Below, in pieces: positions 43,101-51,332 of a stretch of DNA of 64,000 bases (the stretch's first letter is position 1; every line of letters begins with the position of its first letter). This stretch comes from an uncultured Lachnospiraceae bacterium (GTDB taxonomy: Bacteria > Bacillota > Clostridia > Lachnospirales > Lachnospiraceae): positions 1 through 64,000 of the forward strand of contig CAJUQY010000006.1 in NCBI GenBank assembly GCA_910588815.1. The letters are read 5' to 3'. The translations under genes and the position numbers were made by a program. The notes under the pieces are model-generated. The model was not told the DNA's origin and made no database searches. It saw only the letters and a program-made list of their open reading frames with translations.

Positions 43101-43164
43101 CTGCGCTTCGGCGCAGCAAAAATCAGCGCAGCGAACGCCAAAAACATATTTTTTTGTCGTTCGC
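43101..43164. repeat. Double hairpin between accC and accDA
   Basis: CTGCGC-TTCG-GCGCAG (43101-43116) is a perfect tetraloop hairpin. GCGAACG (43131-43137) pairs with CGTTCGC (43158-43164), extended inward by CAAAAA/TTTTTG. No T run follows the second arm, so this may be an mRNA-stability or REP-type element rather than a full terminator. The remaining gap to 43260 shows no gene. Confidence 0.65.
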
Positions 43165-43260
43165 TATAATTTTGCAGGATTCAGGCGCCGAGGATTTGTG
43201 ACTGGCCGAAAAGGACAGGATCAAAAAGCCATTGGCACATGAATTCTGACAGAAAGGCCG

Positions 43261-45072
43261 GTGGAAACGGTGAGAAGATTATTTAAAAAGACTCCGTCCA
43301 ATTCTTACATTAAAATAGAAACAAGAGGTACAAAAGGGCAGGCGCAGCCGGAGGTTCCCCAGGGAATGTGGCGCAAATGCAATAAATGCAGCGCGCCGAT
43401 TTTTTCGGAGGATGTGAAAGCGGGACATTATATCTGTCCGAAATGCGGCGGATATTTCAGGATCCATGCCCGCCGCCGGATCGAAATGCTGGCAGATGCA
43501 GGAAGCTTTGAGGAATGGGACGCGGGACATCCGGTTTCCAATCCGCTGGAGCTTTCCGGCTATCCAAGGAAGCTTTCGGAGCTTCAGGAAAAAACAGGCC
43601 TTGACGAGGCGGTCATTACGGGGAAAATGTCCATGGGCGGTCATGAAACAGCCGTCGGAGTCATGGACGGACGGTTTATTATGGGAAGCATGGGACGAAA
43701 CGTGGGAGAGAAAATCGCGAAGGCGGCGGAACGGGCCACGGGCCTTGGGCTTCCCCTTCTTTTGTTCTGCTGTTCCGGAGGCGCCAGAATGCAGGAGGGA
43801 ATCGTTTCTCTCATGCAGATGGCGAAAACCGCGGCGGCCCTGAAGCGGCACAGTGACGCAGGACTTTTGTTTATCTCCATACTGACAGATCCTACCACAG
43901 GAGGGGTGACGGCCAGCTTTGCCATGCTGGGCGATATCATCCTGGCGGAGCCGGGCGCCCTGATCGGCTTTGCCGGGCCAAGAGTCATTGAACAGACCAT
44001 CGGCCAGAAGCTGCCGGAAGGTTTTCAGAGAGCGGAATTTCTCGTGGAGCACGGGTTTGTCGACGCGATTCTGCCAAGAGAAGAGTCGAGGGAAACTCTG
44101 ATAAAGCTGCTGTCGCTTCATGAGCAGGAAACGGAAGAAAAGAAGAAGGAAGACGAGAAAGAAAACAGGAGAGCGGAAGAAGCGGCTGCAGGCGGAGTGA
44201 CGGCCGGCGGGGCGGACACGGGAAGTTCTGCGAAGCCGGAACCCCAGGGAGAGGTCAAAAGACGAAGCTCTGATCCAAAAGACGGACCGGAGATTTCTGC
44301 CTGGGAGAGGGTAAAGCTTTCCAGAAAGCAGGGGAGGCTGACCGGACTTGATTATATCCACGGGATTTTCGAAGAGTTCATGGAGCTTCACGGCGACCGG
44401 GCTTATGGGGACGATCAGGCTATCGTGGGCGGCATCGCATATTTTCGCGGCCGTCCGGTGACGGTCATTGCCCAGCAAAAGGGGCGCAGCACAAAAGAAA
44501 ATATTGAGCGGAATTTTTCCATGCCGTCTCCGGAGGGCTACCGGAAGGCTCTCCGGCTGATGAAGCAGGCGGAAAAGTTCGGCCGGCCCGTGTTCTGTTT
44601 TGTGGATACGCCGGGGGCGTTCTGCGGAATGGAAGCCGAGGAACGGGGACAGGGAGAGGCCATTGCCAGAAATTTGTTTGAGCTTTCTGCCCTGAAGGTG
44701 CCCGTACTTTCTGTGGTGATCGGAGAGGGCGGAAGCGGAGGGGCTCTGGCTCTGGCAGTGGCCGACGAGGTGTGGATGATGGAAAATTCCATTTATTCGG
44801 TGCTTTCCCCGGAGGGCTTTGCCTCTATCCTCTGGAAGGACAGCAAACGGGCAGACGAGGCGGCGGGGGTTATGAGGATCACGGCAAAAGACCTGAAAGC
44901 GCTGGGGATTATTGAGCAGGTCATCCCGGAGCCGGAGCCGGCCAGTAAGAAAAATGCGGAAGAGCTCTGCAGGGCCCTTGCCGGCGGTTTTGAAGAATTT
45001 CTCACAAGATACGGGACTTTAAGCGGAGAAGAGCTGGCGGCCCACAGATATGAACGGTTCCGGAGCATGTAG
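43261..45072 (+). CDS. accDA: Acetyl-CoA carboxylase carboxyltransferase, beta-alpha fusion
   Basis: A single 603-residue chain joins both carboxyltransferase subunits. The N-terminal AccD half (to about residue 285) has the zinc ribbon CNKCSAP...CPKCGGYFR (residues 40-67) and [11 protein letters not shown] with [15 protein letters not shown] Lys/Glu- then Ala/Gly-rich linker covers residues 290-345. The AccA half starts near [13 protein letters not shown] and includes [31 protein letters not shown] and [17 protein letters not shown]. It transfers carboxyl from biotin to acetyl-CoA. Fusion fixes the 1:1 ratio. GTG 43261 or GTG 43270 could be the start; neither has a strong ribosome site. Confidence 0.93.
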   Translation: METVRRLFKKTPSNSYIKIETRGTKGQAQPEVPQGMWRKCNKCSAPIFSEDVKAGHYICPKCGGYFRIHARRRIEMLADAGSFEEWDAGHPVSNPLELSGYPRKLSELQEKTGLDEAVITGKMSMGGHETAVGVMDGRFIMGSMGRNVGEKIAKAAERATGLGLPLLLFCCSGGARMQEGIVSLMQMAKTAAALKRHSDAGLLFISILTDPTTGGVTASFAMLGDIILAEPGALIGFAGPRVIEQTIGQKLPEGFQRAEFLVEHGFVDAILPREESRETLIKLLSLHEQETEEKKKEDEKENRRAEEAAAGGVTAGGADTGSSAKPEPQGEVKRRSSDPKDGPEISAWERVKLSRKQGRLTGLDYIHGIFEEFMELHGDRAYGDDQAIVGGIAYFRGRPVTVIAQQKGRSTKENIERNFSMPSPEGYRKALRLMKQAEKFGRPVFCFVDTPGAFCGMEAEERGQGEAIARNLFELSALKVPVLSVVIGEGGSGGALALAVADEVWMMENSIYSVLSPEGFASILWKDSKRADEAAGVMRITAKDLKALGIIEQVIPEPEPASKKNAEELCRALAGGFEEFLTRYGTLSGEELAAHRYERFRSM

Positions 45073-45152
45073 GATAAGCCAAAAGGGAATGCGGCAGTCA
45101 GAAGGAGTACAGGCATATCATCAGCGGCCGGAAGGCCGGAAAGGGATAATGA

Positions 45153-46208
45153 ATGAGAAGAAAGCCACTGATATTGGGAAACTTGAAGGCAGAGCGGCCT
45201 CTGATCCAGGGAGGAATGGGTGTGGGGATCAGCCTGTCGGGCCTTGCGGGCGCAGTAGCAAAGGAAGGCGGGATCGGCATGATCTCCACGGCTCAGATCG
45301 GTTTCCGGGAGCCGGAATTTGAGCATTCGCCCATAGAGACGAATCTTCGCTGTATCGGAACGGAGCTTGAGAAGGCCAGGAAAATTGCGCCGAAGGGGAT
45401 CATTGGCTGCAATATCATGGTGGCGACAAGGCGCTATGAGGATTATGTGCGGGCGGCCGTCCGGGCCGGGGCGGATCTGATCGCGTCAGGCGCAGGGCTT
45501 CCCTCTAAGCTTCCTGAGCTTACCAAAGGTTTTCGTACCAAGCTTGCGCCCATTGTATCTTCCGTAAAAGCGGCTTCTGTCATCTGCAGGCTCTGGGACC
45601 GCCGCTATCAGACGACGCCGGATCTGGTGATCGTCGAAGGGCCGGAGGCGGGAGGGCATCTGGGTTTTGACGAGGAGACATTATCCCATCTGGAGACGTT
45701 GGATTACGACAAGGAAATCCTCGAAATTATGGCCCATGTCCGCCAGTATGAGGAAAAATATGAAAAAAAGATTCCTGTGGTGGCGGCAGGGGGGATCTAC
45801 AGCAGAGAGGACGCAGATCATTATCTGGAAGGGCTTGGCACAGACGGAATTCAGGTGGCCACAAGATTTGTGACCACGGAGGAATGCGACGCTCCCATGG
45901 CCTATAAGCAGGCATATCTGGATGCGGAAAAGGAAGATATCGTGATCACGAAAAGCCCGGTGGGAATGCCGGGCCGCGCCATAAAAAACCGTTTTCTGAA
46001 GGAAATGAAGGAGAGAAGAAAGCCGGTTTCCAAATGTCTCCAGTGTTTGGAAAAATGCAGCCCGAAGGAAACGCCTTACTGTATCACGGAGGCGCTGATC
46101 AATGCGGCGAAGGGAAAGATCCAGGATGCGCTGCTTTTCTGCGGGGCGAAGGCTTATCTGGCTGACCGGATCGAGACGGTGCATGAGGTGATGGCGGATT
46201 TAGTATGA
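45153..46208 (+). CDS. FabK/nitronate monooxygenase-like flavoprotein
   Basis: A 351-residue FMN TIM-barrel protein. LIQGGMGVGISLSGLAGAVAKEGGIG split across residues 17-42 is the FMN-phosphate region, VIVEGPEAGGHLGFD holds the His region, and VVAAGGIYSREDADHYLEGLGTDGIQVATRF closes the barrel. It is a diverged relative of the operon's own FabK. The C-terminus carries a cysteine group, CLQCLEKCSPKETPYC (residues 287-302), not found in standard FabK. It lies 80 bases after accDA in the same direction and may be cotranscribed. Activity as nitronate monooxygenase or as a second enoyl reductase is undecided. Confidence 0.82.
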   Translation: MRRKPLILGNLKAERPLIQGGMGVGISLSGLAGAVAKEGGIGMISTAQIGFREPEFEHSPIETNLRCIGTELEKARKIAPKGIIGCNIMVATRRYEDYVRAAVRAGADLIASGAGLPSKLPELTKGFRTKLAPIVSSVKAASVICRLWDRRYQTTPDLVIVEGPEAGGHLGFDEETLSHLETLDYDKEILEIMAHVRQYEEKYEKKIPVVAAGGIYSREDADHYLEGLGTDGIQVATRFVTTEECDAPMAYKQAYLDAEKEDIVITKSPVGMPGRAIKNRFLKEMKERRKPVSKCLQCLEKCSPKETPYCITEALINAAKGKIQDALLFCGAKAYLADRIETVHEVMADLV

Positions 46209-46258
46209 TTTTTGCGGGGCGGAATGGATAACCGGCATCAAAGCCTGCCTGTAGATTT

Positions 46259-46590
46259 TCAGGACATGGAAACAGAGGCTTCTAAGATGCGGTCCTTTAT
46301 TTTTCTTTCTTTGATGTCACGCTCCAGCATGGCAAGGTCTTCACCGAAAAAGGATTTTACCATGTCAATGGTGGAATTCTGGCGCATGGCCACAGCTTCG
46401 GCTTCTTCCTCCAGCTCTTTGCGGGTCACGGCCGGGTTCCATTCCGTCAGCAGTTTTTTCATAACCAGGTCGGATTTCGCTTCATAAAAGGCAAGCACCC
46501 GGTATTCGTCTTCCTGGTCCGCAAGCTCTGCCTGGGCATGGAAATGGGGGACATGGTTGATCAGCGTGTCATACTGGAGGCGGTGCCGCA
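46259..46590 (-). pseudogene. Trigger-factor-like C-terminal fragment
   Basis: The leftward frame ending at 46259 encodes about 110 residues that look like the C-terminal chaperone arm of trigger factor: VTRKELEEEAEAVAMRQN, then MVKSFFGEDLAMLERDIKERK. The N-terminal ribosome-binding and PPIase domains are absent. The frame runs on from the upstream GroEL-like fragment after a shift near 46585. There is no start codon with a ribosome site, so it is read as a gene remnant. Resemblance is by eye; a coiled-coil unknown is the alternative. Confidence 0.55.
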
Positions 46591-47006
46591 TGGACGGCGT
46601 CTTCTGCCCGTATTTTCCGTTCCCACAGTTCCGGCTCTGTCCGGCCTCCCACGTCGATATAGGCGATGCCGGAGACGAATCGCGCCAGACGTTCCTGATA
46701 TCGTTTCTGGTTGAAGGCATAATCGGTATGCTCTGCCAGATATCTGATCTTTTGGATCTGCCGGTCGATTTCATCCTGCTTTCCTCCGGCTCCTGTAATG
46801 ATCGTCTGACTTTCCGTGACCCTTACATAAGCGGCGGTTCCAAACATATCTTCTTTGACCCGGCGGATATCGTATCCCAGCTCGTCGGTAAAATAAGCGC
46901 CGCCGACCTGGACTGCCAGGTCTTCCATACGCCATTTCCGGCCTTCGCCATATAAAGGCGCGGTTACGCAGACAATATCCATACCGCCTTCCAGCTTATT
47001 TTTCAT
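46584..47006 (-). pseudogene. GroEL-like internal fragment
   Basis: About 141 residues read leftward from ATG 47006 resemble the apical-to-intermediate part of GroEL (roughly residues 260-410 of a full chaperonin): NKLEGGMDIVCVTAPLYGE, MEDLAVQVGGAYFTDELG, TIITGAGG, then YQERLARFVSGIAYIDVGG and KIRAEDAVHAA. Both the N-terminal half and the C-terminal ATP-site region are missing. It begins three bases after the SDR stop with no ribosome site, and the frame breaks at the VHAA position where RAAVEEG would follow. It is therefore a fragment, joined to a trigger-factor-like piece. Confidence 0.65.
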
Positions 47007-47008
47007 GA

Positions 47009-47881
47009 TCAGGCCCAGGGCGTTTCCTGGAAGGAAAACTGACTGCCTCCGTCGACATTGATTACCTGGCCGTACATATAGTTTGAAATGTCCGTACACA
47101 TGGCGACGATCATTAACGCAACCTCGTCCGGGTTCGCGGCGACGGGAGTTTCCTTTCCGTTTTTCATAAGGTCTTTGTCATATTCCGGGCCATAAAGCTT
47201 TGAAGTGCGCACACCGTTCATCATTGCGCCGGGAGTTACCATGCCGCCGGGGGCCACACAGTTTACATTGATCCCGTATTGTTTTAATTCTCTGGCCATT
47301 CCTTTCGTCATGCCGACGACACCGGCCTTGGCTGCATTGTAGGGGGTCATCATTGCCATTTTGGCGACATCGTCTGCCCGGTAAGCCACAGAAGAGATGG
47401 TCACGATTTTTCCGCCTCTGCCGCCGCGGATCATGCTGCGGGCGGCCGCCTGGCATAAAAAGTACTGGCCCTTCAGGTCCGTGTCCAGGATCCTGTCCCA
47501 GGTTTCCTCTTCCATATCAAGGAATGCCCGGGCCTCCCAGACGGCGGCAATGGGAACTACGAGATCTACGGTGTCGTAGGTTTTTTCCGCAAATGCTATC
47601 AGCTCATGGATATCCTCCAGCTTGCTGGCGTCTGTCTGTTTAAATGCAGCCCGCAGGCCGCGCTCCTTCATTTCTTTTTCCACCATGGCTCCGACCTGCT
47701 GGTTTCTGGCTCCGAATACGACACTGGCGCCGCATTCGGCCAGGCGGTAGATTACCGTCAGGGCCAGGCCAAGAGTGCCGGTGACGACGGCCACTTTTCC
47801 GGAAAGGTCAAAGATGCTTCCGATGGGTTTTAAGTCTTCCAATGTATCGACTGACATATAAAATAAGGTTTCTTTATCCAT
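47009..47881 (-). CDS. SDR-family protein with altered cofactor motif
   Basis: A 290-residue SDR-type protein. The expected TGxxxGxG loop reads VVTGTLGLALTVIYRLAE (near residue 33), lacking the last two glycines in their normal spacing, and the NNAG motif is replaced by VVPIAAV. The catalytic Ser (TISSVAY) and YNAAK are retained, as is VNVDGG-like VINVDGGSQF at the end. This suggests weakened or different nucleotide binding. The N-terminus has a 25-residue extension. GGGAGGACAG precedes ATG 47881. It lies downstream of the 72-residue protein and PanB-like remnant in the same direction. Confidence 0.82.
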   Translation of the reverse strand: MDKETLFYMSVDTLEDLKPIGSIFDLSGKVAVVTGTLGLALTVIYRLAECGASVVFGARNQQVGAMVEKEMKERGLRAAFKQTDASKLEDIHELIAFAEKTYDTVDLVVPIAAVWEARAFLDMEEETWDRILDTDLKGQYFLCQAAARSMIRGGRGGKIVTISSVAYRADDVAKMAMMTPYNAAKAGVVGMTKGMARELKQYGINVNCVAPGGMVTPGAMMNGVRTSKLYGPEYDKDLMKNGKETPVAANPDEVALMIVAMCTDISNYMYGQVINVDGGSQFSFQETPWA

Positions 47882-47952
47882 TCTGTCCTCCCGTGAACAG
47901 AGCCGGGAAAAGACGCAGAAAAACTGCGCCTTTCCTCTTCTGTTTTTGCAGA

Positions 47953-48171
47953 TTATGCGTCAAGGGCGTTCAATTTTTCACAAAGGGCTTTCTGGGCGTC
48001 GGCCGGAACGCCGGCCTGCGGAAACTTTAAAAGCATGTTGAAACGCATTCCCATGCAGGGCCCGAGAGCGTCGGCATTGTCCATGAAACCCGGAACGAAT
48101 TCATTGATGATCGCGACTGCCCTTTCGTCGGCAATAACATCTCTTAATTTGCTGTCAGCGGTAATTGCCAT
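47953..48171 (-). CDS. Small helical domain protein (72 aa)
   Basis: A 72-residue, one-domain protein. ITADSKLRDVIADERAVAIINEFVPGF followed by GMRFNMLLKFP (split) resembles a small helical domain that occurs alone and at the C-terminus of some clostridial glycosidases and enzymes; the function is unknown. AGGAGGTG is placed correctly before ATG 48171. It sits between the PanB-like remnant and the SDR and is probably cotranscribed with them. Confidence 0.65.
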   Translation of the reverse strand: MAITADSKLRDVIADERAVAIINEFVPGFMDNADALGPCMGMRFNMLLKFPQAGVPADAQKALCEKLNALDA

Positions 48172-48209
48172 AATGAAACACCTCCTGTTCAGGTTTTGAG
48201 ATCACAAGA

Positions 48210-48930
48210 TCAGAAATTAGCCATCATATTATTGAATTTATCGAGCTCTTCCGGATCCATGTGATAGCCGTTTTTGTCCTCCGGATAAGCGCCTGTCCGT
48301 ACATCTGTGGCCCATCCCATATAAGCTTCACATAAGAAAGGAAGCAGCTCGGCATAGGTTTTTGCATGAGAAGCCGGTTTCGGCATCATTCCGAATGTGT
48401 CCATATCAACCATTTCAGAACCGTCGCAGGGGGCGCCTGCGGCAATGGAAACTACGGGAACCGTCAGCTTTTCTGCAATGGCCTGTGACACTTCCATGGG
48501 AGTCAGTTCAATAGTCATGCCGCCCATGCCGTTTTCCTGGTATTCATAGCCCCATTTAAAAATACGGAATGCATCTTCTGCAGTCCTGCCGACTTTTTTA
48601 TAGCCGGTGGCATTTGTCTGCCAGCCGGAAACGGCGCCGATATGTCCGTAAGTCGGAACATAATTATCAGACATGAATTTCAGCATATCGTTTGTGATCC
48701 CCATGGGAAGCATGGAGTCGGCTCCCATCATGGTCCACTGGGCGCCCCAGCGGACTGCCAGGGACTTGTCTGCATAACATGCGGCAGGCATGTAGTAATT
48801 GATGTGAATGATCTTTGTGTATTCCCTGTATTTTTGAATGGTCAGAGAACCGCAGACTAATTCGTCTTCCAGATTCAGGCCGCCCCGGAGAGCGATGATG
48901 GACGGAGTACGCAGAATAATTTGACTTTGT
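48210..48930 (-). pseudogene. PanB-like (ketopantoate hydroxymethyltransferase family) gene, 5'-truncated
   Basis: The C-terminal two thirds resemble PanB: VPTYGHIGAVSGWQTN (compare the family VMGHIGLTPQ), GYKKVGRTAEDAF, TIELTPMEVSQAIAEKL, and VSIAAGAPCDGSEM. The first ATG (48791) would give only 193 residues, short of the usual 265. The same frame stays open upstream to 48971 (including IIALRGGLNLEDELVCG and KIIHINYY), which looks like genuine coding sequence, but it contains no ATG, GTG or TTG start and then meets a stop. The 5' end has been lost where the divergent LuxR-type gene begins. Confidence 0.6.
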
Positions 48931-49678
48931 GCGGGAATGCAGTCGGGAACACACGCCGCGGAGCTTCTGCATCAAAGTATTGGAGCTGTTAAAGGGAATG
49001 TGCCCGTACGATATGGCGGCTCTTATATTTTTTGATGTAAACAACAAGGTTTCCGGCGTCTATACTGCGGGCCGCAAAAGCTCTGAGCTTAAAAGGCAGA
49101 TTCAGTATTATATTCAGGATCATGTTCAGAACATTGTGGAAAGGGATCCGAGATTCAATCTTTTTTGCGGGATGCGGGAAGCTTCCGGATTCCCTTTTTT
49201 CAGTATTTTCGACTGGAAAAGCGTTGATGACGATGAATTTAAAAAACGGTACATTGCTCCTATGGGGCTGTGCCATTCTCTTGGGTTTTGTTTTTTCGAT
49301 ATATCGGGAACGTACCGGGTGGTCTTTGTGCTGGACAGGATCAGGAATATCCCGTTTTCTTTGGAGGAACAAAGCAGTCTTGGCTTATCGCTTTCCATTT
49401 TGAATAATATTCACCGGAATTTTTTTTACAGCGGTATCGACGGTTCGAAGGGGAGCCGCCAGACCCTTTGGAAACAGTATAATCTGACGCCGAGGGAGGA
49501 AGAGATCCTGGCTCTTCTTTGCCAGGGCATGACCACGCAAAACATCAGTTCGGCTCTGTACATCAGTGTGGGTACGACATACAAGCATGTGGCCAATATC
49601 CTGCGAAAGACGGGAATGGCTTCAAAACAGGAACTGATCGTAAAGTTTATGGGAGGAGGAGCTGACAGAGGCGAATGA
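48929..49678 (+). CDS. LuxR-type HTH regulator, N-terminus probably truncated
   Basis: A 249-residue protein. The C-terminal HTH is NLTPREEEILALLCQG followed by NISSALYISVGTTYKHVANILRKTGM, a clear LuxR-type DNA-binding domain (residues 185-240). The N-terminal part (CPYDMAALIFFDVNNKV) looks like the sensory domain of this group but seems to lack its first 20 or so residues. The only start is GTG 48929, with no ribosome site, in a frame closed by a stop 12 bases upstream. The PanB-like remnant runs into the same place from the other strand. The gene may be inactive or use an unseen start. Confidence 0.7.
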   Translation: MRECSREHTPRSFCIKVLELLKGMCPYDMAALIFFDVNNKVSGVYTAGRKSSELKRQIQYYIQDHVQNIVERDPRFNLFCGMREASGFPFFSIFDWKSVDDDEFKKRYIAPMGLCHSLGFCFFDISGTYRVVFVLDRIRNIPFSLEEQSSLGLSLSILNNIHRNFFYSGIDGSKGSRQTLWKQYNLTPREEEILALLCQGMTTQNISSALYISVGTTYKHVANILRKTGMASKQELIVKFMGGGADRGE

Positions 49679-49728
49679 TTTCCCTCCTTTTTTCATACCC
49701 TGAAACAAGACCTTTTTCGAGGTGTGAG

Positions 49729-50472
49729 ATGTTAAATTATCTGTGGGGGATCATGATTCTTTTGGGAGTTTTCTGGGGAATCCTTACCGGGCGTCCGGCA
49801 GAGCTGACCGACGGGATCCTTACCGGGGCGAAGGACGCTGTTTCTCTCTGCATCACCATGGCGGGAGTCATGGCTTTCTGGTGCGGGATCATGGAGGTGG
49901 CGAAGGAGGCGGGGATCATAAAGGGGCTGACCCGTCTGATGCGTCCTTTTGTGCGGTTTATGTTCCCGGGCATACCGAAGGGACATAAGGCGGAAGACGA
50001 GATTTCGACAAATATTGCGGCCAACGTGCTGGGGCTTGGCTGGGCGGCTACACCGGCGGGGCTGAAAGCGATGGAAGAATTGGAAGAATTGGAGGAGGAA
50101 AAACGGAGTGCCGAGGCAAAAGACAATGGCGGGCTCAGGAGAAGAACGGAGATGTCAGCAGGGAGACAGGCGGACATGGGGCCGCAGGCTGTGGGAAACG
50201 GCCGGAATAACAGAAAAAATGGAAAAGGCGGCTGGCCAGGATTGAGGAGGCCCGCCGCGCCGAAAGGGACGGCCAGCAATGAGATGTGCACATTTTTAAT
50301 TTTGAATATTTCATCGCTGCAGTTAATTCCTGTCAATATGATTGCATATAGAAGCCAATATGGGAGTGTAAATCCCACAGCTATCGTAGGACCGGCAATT
50401 GTGGCGACATTTGTGAGTACGCTGACGGCGGTGGTATTTTGTAAGGTGATGGATAGGAAGCGGAGAGTGTAA
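49729..50472 (+). CDS. spmA: Spore maturation protein A-like, with internal insertion
   Basis: A 247-residue membrane protein of the SpmA/nucleoside-recognition family, involved in dehydrating the spore core. MLNYLWGIMILLGVFWGILTG is the N-terminal helix; TNIAANVLGLGWAATPAGLKAMEEL and ASNEMCTFLILNISSLQLIPVN with YRSQYGSVNP are diagnostic. Between them, residues 128-187 hold an acidic then Arg/Gly/Pro-rich stretch of about 60 residues not found in usual SpmA (about 190 residues). ATG 49729 is preceded by GAGGTGTGAG. spmB, normally adjacent, does not follow; instead convergent genes overlap its 3' end. Confidence 0.82.
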   Translation: MLNYLWGIMILLGVFWGILTGRPAELTDGILTGAKDAVSLCITMAGVMAFWCGIMEVAKEAGIIKGLTRLMRPFVRFMFPGIPKGHKAEDEISTNIAANVLGLGWAATPAGLKAMEELEELEEEKRSAEAKDNGGLRRRTEMSAGRQADMGPQAVGNGRNNRKNGKGGWPGLRRPAAPKGTASNEMCTFLILNISSLQLIPVNMIAYRSQYGSVNPTAIVGPAIVATFVSTLTAVVFCKVMDRKRRV

Positions 50473-50710
50473 GGCTTTCCGCCTCTGCCCCCTCGGCAAC
50501 GACGGCAAGCTTTAACATACGTATATTTGCCATTTTTGCAAAAGGGTTTTCCTTCCGTGTGGACTGTTCATCCGCTTCTTCGATCTGAAAGGAGATCGAA
50601 AATTCCCTTTTCAGCTTTTCCAGCAGATCACTTCTTCCGTTTTTCAGCAGGGAATACTCGACCTTCTCTCTAAGAGGGGGAATACTGCGGCTTTCTCTGG
50701 TTTGCCGCAT
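50381..50710 (-). CDS. Hypothetical protein (109 aa), last of leftward unknown operon
   Basis: I do not recognise it. The first 80 residues look coding (LREKVEYSLLKNGRSDLLEKLKREFSISFQ, split; then MANIRMLKLAVVAEGAE). The C-terminal 30 residues read through the 3' end of the convergent spmA gene and may be accidental. It starts inside the end of the preceding gene (41-base overlap), with GAGG upstream, so translation would be coupled. Moderate to low confidence in its exact extent. Confidence 0.4.
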   Translation of the reverse strand: MRQTRESRSIPPLREKVEYSLLKNGRSDLLEKLKREFSISFQIEEADEQSTRKENPFAKMANIRMLKLAVVAEGAEAESLTLSASYPSPYKIPPPSAYSQMSPQLPVLR

Positions 50711-51332
50711 GTTGGCTGGCCTCTGCCTGCTTTTCCTGGATCTGCAGACCGCATTCGTTGTACTCCAGGATTTTTTGATTCTGCTCCAGGACGGTGTCGG
50801 AAAATTTTTTAAAATCCTTTTTTAATTTCCAGGCTTCTTCAGGAAAAATATCTTCCAGACTCCCCAAAAGGCCGCTCATGTCTTCGCTGCTGATGAGGAG
50901 CAGATTCCCGGCCTCATCTTCTGCCTCAAGCGTCCCATCCTGCAATTCCCGATAACCGGTGATCATTTCTTTTACGTCCTGCGAACAGTGCATGATTTTT
51001 TTGATTAAATATTTTTTGCTTATGTGGACGCCGGAATTGTTGGTTACGGTTGAAAAACTTTTTATTCCAAGGTCGGCGATCTGGCTGGCGGCCAGCAGTT
51101 TGGAGCCGGGTGCAAATGCGCACATGGACAAAGCGCCGATCAGGTCTTCCACACTGCAGCCGACGGATTTTTGGATAAGTGTCTGGATTTTAACGAGTCC
51201 TTCCTGATTTTCAGAATTTTCCAGTCTGCTTATTTTTTTGTCCTGGGCCTGTTTCTTATCCAGATAAAACCGATATTCTTTCTCCACATTTTGAAAATGC
51301 TCCAGCATTTGCTTCATTTGTCCCTGATACAT
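50670..51332 (-). CDS. Hypothetical protein (220 aa), leftward unknown operon
   Basis: A 220-residue, largely helical, charged protein, not recognised. The N-terminal 60 residues are likely coiled coil (QMLEHFQNVEKEYRFYLDKKQ). A moderately hydrophobic middle (SVEDLIGALSMCAFAPGSKLLAASQIADLG, split) may be a buried core rather than a membrane span. The C-terminus is again helical and Gln-rich. ATG 51332 is favoured by AGAGG ten bases upstream; it overlaps the 318-residue gene by 19 bases. It is likely a structural or partner protein of the operon. Confidence 0.65.
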   Translation of the reverse strand: MYQGQMKQMLEHFQNVEKEYRFYLDKKQAQDKKISRLENSENQEGLVKIQTLIQKSVGCSVEDLIGALSMCAFAPGSKLLAASQIADLGIKSFSTVTNNSGVHISKKYLIKKIMHCSQDVKEMITGYRELQDGTLEAEDEAGNLLLISSEDMSGLLGSLEDIFPEEAWKLKKDFKKFSDTVLEQNQKILEYNECGLQIQEKQAEASQHAANQRKPQYSPS

